Below are positions 59,758-64,000 of a DNA stretch of 64,000 nt, in pieces. The stretch is taken from NCBI GenBank assembly GCA_944326585.1, contig CALVEN010000002.1:203898-267897 (forward strand), in the 5' to 3' direction. The stretch is from Candidatus Gastranaerophilales bacterium (GTDB lineage: Bacteria; Cyanobacteriota; Vampirovibrionia; Gastranaerophilales; Gastranaerophilaceae). Position 1 is the first letter of the stretch. Each line of letters opens with the position of its first letter. Under the pieces are notes generated by a model. That model saw only the letters and a list, made by a program, of their open reading frames with translations. It made no database searches and had not been told where the DNA came from. A program made the position numbers and the translations under genes.

Positions 59758-61595
59758 GTTCTGTCCTTTATCAATTCTTTTATACTAATCTTTTCATCTT
59801 CAGACAAATCCATATACATATTATGCCCCAATCCGATTTTTTTAGGATATGCCATATAATTGCCGTATAATCTTGATAAAAATGCATCCGGATTGTTCAG
59901 GCACGGATATTGTTTCCCTTCAAACTCAATAGTTTTTAACGGATGCAGTACTTCATATCTGGTGAACCAATTTTTCCATGGATGATTAAATTCTAATCCC
60001 CATACATAATCACCATTTTCTTCCGTTTCTTTATTAAACAAAACTTTATTTTTCATATATGAAGCTATTTTTTGTAAAATCTCGGCTTTTGACATTTTAT
60101 TAGTACATGTATCAGCCAGCTCTTTTCTTAAGGATTTTAAATACAATGTTTTTTCTAATTGTTCCTCTATTGAAATACGTTTGCCGTAATAATCCCACGG
60201 GAAAATATCAACAAAAAGATGCGGACATTTTTTATGTTGTACTTTAATAATGCACATGGCAGGATATTTAGGATTTTTTGAATAATCAGCAAATATATCA
60301 GGATTTCTTGAATATTTTTTAAATGCATCAATGATTTTTTCAAAATCTTCCCTCAGCATTGCGGTATCAATATCATCATCCCACGGAATAAATCCTTTAT
60401 GACGAACAGCACCTAACAAGGTTCCGCCATCGAGCCAGTATGTAAGACCAGCTTGTCTGCATACATAATCCAATTCATCCAATAGGGCAAGATTTGCAAG
60501 CTGAATATCACGGGTTTGTCCTGTTGCAGGCGGTATAGTCGTAATATCAATGTTATTCTTTTTGTAATAGTAATAAGGATTTGCCAACCTTAATTTTGAA
60601 TATTTACGTTTTTGAAATTTTATTTTCAATCCGAAAATTTTTATCTGATTACGTACATTATCACAGTCGCTCATTGAAAATATATTTGGTAAAAAATCTT
60701 TTATATATGTTCTGTAAAAAGCATAATAGAATCTGGGTCTTAATAAAAAAAGCGGTCTGTATTTAAAATATTCGATCAAAGATGCAATTTGATTGTCTTT
60801 TGTCCAGTGTTTTAATTCTTCGGGAGAAAGTTTCCACGGTGTCATTTGTAAATATTTAAAGAATGTATCCCGATGATAACTGAAAGATGCCCACATCCAT
60901 GGTTTGCGTTTAGCTATAAAATGGATAATTCTCGGATTATTTGTGTAACTTGAACGATTAGTAAAATTGCTTGACTGTACATTCCATTCTTCGTCAATAA
61001 CTTTAATTCTGCCGAGCATTGCGCCGTTTATTATATCTTGATCCGCATAACGCAGCCTTTGACCGGAATTTATATATTCCAAAAATTTAGCGCCAACATT
61101 TTCTTTCCTCATTAATTTAAGATTAAAAAATAACATTCCGGCATTTACGTAATTAGGATTTCTTCGTAATGATTTTTTGCCTATGTCTCGTACGCCGCAG
61201 GCATAATTATTTTCAAAATCAGTTTCAAATAATTCTTTTAGACTTGAAACAACCGCCATATCACAATCTAAATATATAATTTTGTCTACTTCCGGCAGCA
61301 GTGTATCAAGTTTTAATCTATAAAAAGTTGCAAAACTTATATGTTTTAGTGTCGGAATTTTTTTGTATTCTTCAAATAAATTTTCGTCTATAGCGACAAA
61401 ATTAATGTCACAAGGTTTGATGGATTTAAGAGAAAGAATTTCGGATTTTCGTGTTTCACTTATACCGCCGTCTAAAATATAAAAAGCTAAATCATCATCA
61501 GAATTTGCATTCGCCAGAGTTGATGCTATTACAACCCCCGCATATTTTGAATAATTATCATCACACGCCAAGCATACATTAATTTTATCAGTCAT
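59754..61595 (-). CDS. GT8 glycosyltransferase / LicD phosphotransferase fusion
   Basis: The 613-residue protein has a family 8 glycosyltransferase domain (about 1-290): 'NVCLACDDNYSKYAGVVIAS', DxD as 'YLDCDMAV', and 'YVNAGMLFFNL'. From about residue 365 a LicD domain follows ('GLTYWLDGGTLLGAVRHKGFIPWDDDID'). LicD proteins transfer phosphocholine or, like fukutin/FKRP relatives, ribitol phosphate. With the CDP-ribitol synthase gene overlapping downstream, ribitol-phosphate addition to a sugar placed by the GT8 part is likely. AGGA precedes the ATG. Confidence 0.85.
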   Translation of the reverse strand: MTDKINVCLACDDNYSKYAGVVIASTLANANSDDDLAFYILDGGISETRKSEILSLKSIKPCDINFVAIDENLFEEYKKIPTLKHISFATFYRLKLDTLLPEVDKIIYLDCDMAVVSSLKELFETDFENNYACGVRDIGKKSLRRNPNYVNAGMLFFNLKLMRKENVGAKFLEYINSGQRLRYADQDIINGAMLGRIKVIDEEWNVQSSNFTNRSSYTNNPRIIHFIAKRKPWMWASFSYHRDTFFKYLQMTPWKLSPEELKHWTKDNQIASLIEYFKYRPLFLLRPRFYYAFYRTYIKDFLPNIFSMSDCDNVRNQIKIFGLKIKFQKRKYSKLRLANPYYYYKKNNIDITTIPPATGQTRDIQLANLALLDELDYVCRQAGLTYWLDGGTLLGAVRHKGFIPWDDDIDTAMLREDFEKIIDAFKKYSRNPDIFADYSKNPKYPAMCIIKVQHKKCPHLFVDIFPWDYYGKRISIEEQLEKTLYLKSLRKELADTCTNKMSKAEILQKIASYMKNKVLFNKETEENGDYVWGLEFNHPWKNWFTRYEVLHPLKTIEFEGKQYPCLNNPDAFLSRLYGNYMAYPKKIGLGHNMYMDLSEDEKISIKELIKDRT

Positions 61596-61768
61596 CTTAA
61601 TTCCTAAAATCTAATTCATCACATATGTTAAAAACGAAAGTATAAAACTCTCTCAAATTTAATTTTTAGCTATTCTTTTTAATATTAATGCTACTATATC
61701 AGGACGATTTGTCAAGTATTTATTAAGTGATGTTTATCGTCCAAATTTTTCAGGCAACTTTACAGCAC

Positions 61769-61796
61769 TTGACAAGAAATATTTATATAACATAAT
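61769..61796 (+). promoter_or_regulatory. Promoter of the initiator tRNA gene
   Basis: TTGACA (61769-61774), a 16-base spacer and CATAAT (61791-61796), 22 bases before the tRNA 5' end. The bases 61596-61768 between it and the LicD gene show nothing else I can support. Confidence 0.6.
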
Positions 61797-61817
61797 GTAT
61801 ATGTAAGTAAAATTTAA

Positions 61818-61856
<39 letters not shown>

Positions 61857-61943
61857 GACTCATTTAAAATTAGTTTCCTTGCTTGATATAATCAGTGTTA
61901 TTGGTATTTATAAAATACTTAATTTTTGATATAAATTGTAGGG

Positions 61944-61971
61944 AAGACCTACAATAATTATAGGTCTTTTT
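61944..61971 (+). terminator. Terminator hairpin at the element edge
   Basis: Stem AAGACCTA (61944-61951) with TAGGTCTT (61961-61968) and a T-run. It would stop transcription from the tRNA promoter before it reaches the integrase gene. Confidence 0.75.
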
Positions 61972-61990
61972 CCCCACAACTTATCATTTT

Positions 61991-63265
61991 TTATGCACCC
62001 CAATCATCTTGTTGTGATGTTTCTCTTTGCGGCAGCATTTCATCAGGAATGTCTTTTTCATTACTGCTGAATATCCGTTTGAAACGATTGCTTTGAAGTT
62101 CTGCCAGTTCTTCTAAATGGTGCGGTAACACGTGAGTATAAGTATCCAAAGTAATACCTATACAACTATGTCCGAGCCATTTTGAAACCTTTTTAATATC
62201 GGCTTTTTCTTCAAACAATGTTGTAGCACACGAATGCCTGAATGAATGTATTTTATAGTGTTCAATACCCGCTTCCGCCAACCGTTTGTTAACAAAGGCT
62301 CTAAAAGTAGTATCACAAATAAAATAACCATCCTTACTAGTAAATACAAGGTCCAAATCCTTATGGTACTTTGGTCCTAGTTTCATTTTAGTTTCTAACT
62401 GTAATTTTCTAACATGGCGGAGTATCTGTTCAACTTCCGGACACATTGGTATTATTCGGTTTGATGTTTTTGTCTTAGTTGTATAAATTATTTGTTTTTT
62501 ATACTTATATTTATAGTTTTTGTCATTGTGCAGGACAGGCTGCATTTGCTGCTCAATCCTAATTTCATGTTTTTGAAAATTAACCTTTGACCATTGCAAG
62601 CCCAGTGCTTCACCTAATCTTGTGCCGACACAGAGAAAGAACACTATAAGCATATCCCATTGAGTTTTTTGTTCACAACAATGCCTAATGAGCTTGTCAT
62701 AATCTTCTTGTGATAAAATTTGAGTTTCTGCTTTCGGGCATTTAGGATATTTTGCTTTTTTGTTCGGGTTTTCTTTTATAAGTTCATTCTGATACGCACA
62801 TTCAAGCATTCTATTAACAACTGCACGAATGTTTTTAACTGTTTTTGGGTTAAGAGTTCCGCCTCTGCCGTTACTTTTCTTTAAGCATTCATTATAGAAT
62901 TTTGTTAACCTTAGACCTCTTATTTCTTTTAACGGAATATGCCCTATCCCCGGAATAATGTGTTTATCTAAAATACTTCTATCATCATTGATAGTAGTAA
63001 TTTTGACGTGTCCTACAACAAAATTGTCAAACCAATAATTCGCCCATTGAGAAGTTAACATTTTCCCGTTTACTTCATCATCTGTATAAATACCATTTTG
63101 CTCATTGCGCCACTTTGTAGCTTTAGCAATACATTCTTCTTTTGTTTTTGCCCAAAAGTATTTATACTTGTGCTTGCCGTTCTCATCATTGTAAGAAATT
63201 CTATAATCAAATCCGTTGCCGTTTTTTGAAAAACAGCCTTCCCCATTCCGTCTTCTCTTAGCCAT
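61991..63265 (-). CDS. int: Tyrosine recombinase / phage-type integrase
   Basis: The 424-residue integrase has an N-terminal arm-binding segment ('GEGCFSKNGNGFDYRISY'), a SAM-like core-binding domain and the catalytic domain. The catalytic Arg216 is in 'GTRLGEALGLQW'; 'HSFRHSCATTL' and 'WLGHS' follow, with nucleophile Tyr376 in 'DTYTHV'. It should catalyse integration and excision at the tRNA-fMet site. The ATG at 63265 is spaced 7 bases from GAGGAG; the one at 63271 is too close. It overlaps the upstream resolvase gene by 8 bases. Confidence 0.93.
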   Translation of the reverse strand: MAKRRRNGEGCFSKNGNGFDYRISYNDENGKHKYKYFWAKTKEECIAKATKWRNEQNGIYTDDEVNGKMLTSQWANYWFDNFVVGHVKITTINDDRSILDKHIIPGIGHIPLKEIRGLRLTKFYNECLKKSNGRGGTLNPKTVKNIRAVVNRMLECAYQNELIKENPNKKAKYPKCPKAETQILSQEDYDKLIRHCCEQKTQWDMLIVFFLCVGTRLGEALGLQWSKVNFQKHEIRIEQQMQPVLHNDKNYKYKYKKQIIYTTKTKTSNRIIPMCPEVEQILRHVRKLQLETKMKLGPKYHKDLDLVFTSKDGYFICDTTFRAFVNKRLAEAGIEHYKIHSFRHSCATTLFEEKADIKKVSKWLGHSCIGITLDTYTHVLPHHLEELAELQSNRFKRIFSSNEKDIPDEMLPQRETSQQDDWGA

Positions 63266-63833
63266 TAGCATTCTCCTCTCTTACAAATTTGTAGAATGCG
63301 TATTCGCTAATGTTCAGCTCACGTATTGCGGCATTCGATTTAATTTCACGATTCAGCCATTTTTTATAAACCTCTTTAAAGTTATCAGGTTTTGGAACTT
63401 TCTTTCGCCCCTTGTACTTGCCTAACTTTTTAGCAACGGCGATACCGTCACGCTGTCTTTCTAAAAGATTTGCACGCTCAAATTCATATATTGCGCCAAG
63501 AAAGGTAATCATCAATTTACCGAAATTTGTTGAAGTATCAATGTTTTCCTTGATACTAAATAAGCCTACACCTTTCTTGTCAAGATATTCCACAATATCT
63601 AACAAATCCTTAGTATTGCGTGCAAGCCTTGAAAGGTCTTTAACATAGACAGTATCACCCTCTCTGACATAATCTAACATAGCTTGCAGTTCAGGACGGT
63701 CACCAGTGTTTTTACCGCTGACCTTTTCTTCAAACGGTTTATCTATGTTGTATTGTGCCAAAAGTGCCTTTTGACTGTCTGTGTTTTGTTCGGCTGTGCT
63801 TACCCTAATGTACGCAATTCTTTGTCCTGTCAT
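63258..63833 (-). CDS. Serine recombinase (resolvase/invertase family)
   Basis: The 191-residue protein has the catalytic domain 'RIAYIRVSTAEQNTDSQKALL' with Ser12 nucleophile. The motifs 'DRPELQAMLDYVREGDTVYVKDLSRLARN' and 'GKLMITFLGAIYEFERANLLERQRDGI' follow, with a C-terminal Hin-like HTH (about 155-188). This is the short resolvase/invertase form, not a large integrase. The ATG at 63833 follows AAGGGG; the open frame up to 63986 is not preceded by a ribosome binding site. It may resolve or invert part of the element. Confidence 0.92.
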   Translation of the reverse strand: MTGQRIAYIRVSTAEQNTDSQKALLAQYNIDKPFEEKVSGKNTGDRPELQAMLDYVREGDTVYVKDLSRLARNTKDLLDIVEYLDKKGVGLFSIKENIDTSTNFGKLMITFLGAIYEFERANLLERQRDGIAVAKKLGKYKGRKKVPKPDNFKEVYKKWLNREIKSNAAIRELNISEYAFYKFVREENANG

Positions 63834-63888
63834 CGTTTTCCCCTTTTTATTTTTTTGTAGGATAACGATTGTTAGATGTAAAGACTTT

Positions 63889-63999
63889 CTCACGGAAGTG
63901 AGTGAAAAAGCAAAATCCAACTCTAAACAAAGGCTTTTTAAATGCCATGAGAGTGCGTGAATAGGGTATAGCCTATCACTTGACATAACTTTATCAAGT
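63889..63999. repeat. Three short inverted repeats upstream of the serine recombinase
   Basis: CTCAC-ggaa-GTGAG (63889-63902), ATAGG-gtatag-CCTAT (63961-63976) and ACTTGA-n10-TCAAGT (63978-63999). Their clustering next to a resolvase gene suggests recombination or autoregulation sites. Confidence 0.4.
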
Positions 64000-64000
64000 T

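Larger units (their letters stand above)
61857..64000. mobile_element. Integrated element at tRNA-fMet (left end)
   Basis: The element starts inside the tRNA anticodon loop and carries a tyrosine integrase 134 bases from the junction and a serine recombinase gene overlapping it. The right end is beyond the window. Small inverted repeats lie upstream of the serine recombinase (63889-63902, 63961-63976, 63978-63999). Confidence 0.8.

Noticed and set aside
63834..63986. 51-residue N-terminal extension of the serine recombinase
   Set aside because: Family members start at the equivalent of MTGQRIAYIRVS, and AAGGGG precedes that ATG.

Overview
The window is AT-rich, gene-dense bacterial chromosome from a diderm, flagellated anaerobe-like organism. 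It encodes meso-DAP-type peptidoglycan synthesis (MurE with a DNPR motif), two very large AsmA-type envelope proteins, a type IV pilin-like protein, flagellar rod genes and a FliA-type sigma factor. Together with short Asn/Gln-rich N-termini ending in F-x-G on many otherwise unrelated small proteins, this points to the non-photosynthetic relatives of Cyanobacteria (Vampirovibrionia/Melainabacteria, Gastranaerophilales). That assignment is inference from gene content; no 16S rRNA lies in the window.

Layout. 1-5.4 kb: end of tsf, an EF-hand protein, malQ with a TPR/NHL protein, tRNA-Lys, a GNAT acetyltransferase and a sugar nucleotidyltransferase. 5.4-9.0 kb: four hairpins before tRNA-Met(CAT), an mTERF-like repeat protein, a coiled small protein and an HExxH membrane protein. 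9.0-16.7 kb: YqeG, a U32 protein, uvrA and several secreted or lineage-specific proteins. 16.7-17.2 kb: tRNA-Leu flanked by fragments of itself. 17.2-24.9 kb: flgC, flgB, two FlgF/G genes, rqcP, a phosphoesterase, a CorC/HlyC transporter, a pilin gene with a poly-G tract, fliA and an OmpA-domain protein. 25-36 kb: M16 homologue, ABC permease, aroA, TPR protein, tRNA-Ser, a glycosyltransferase, galE, lineage-specific proteins and an EamA transporter. 36-49 kb: AsmA proteins, WG-repeat protein, glutaredoxin, FMN reductase, acetyltransferase, pyruvyltransferase fusion and amidase. 49-56 kb: ftsI-murE-nagA-ilvD-FeS oxidoreductase operon. 56-61.6 kb: a truncated HTH gene in repeats, proC, rpmH-rnpA, and a Bcs1-like plus GT8-LicD pair that probably makes and transfers ribitol phosphate. 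From 61.86 kb to the end: a mobile element with a tyrosine and a serine recombinase, starting inside the anticodon loop of an initiator tRNA gene.

Three cross-cutting observations stand out. (1) The pilin gene at 22149-23219 has its only good promoter, ribosome binding site and ATG about 210 bases upstream, separated from it by a run of ten G. The pilin frame is open back to that run, and 8 or 11 G would join the two, so this looks like a phase-variable pilin caught in the OFF state. (2) At least ten genes have a -10 box ending exactly 7 or 8 bases before the ATG, so they should be transcribed as leaderless mRNAs, while other genes have strong Shine-Dalgarno sites. (3) Several unrelated proteins without Sec signals share a similar N-terminal tail, a candidate export or targeting signal.
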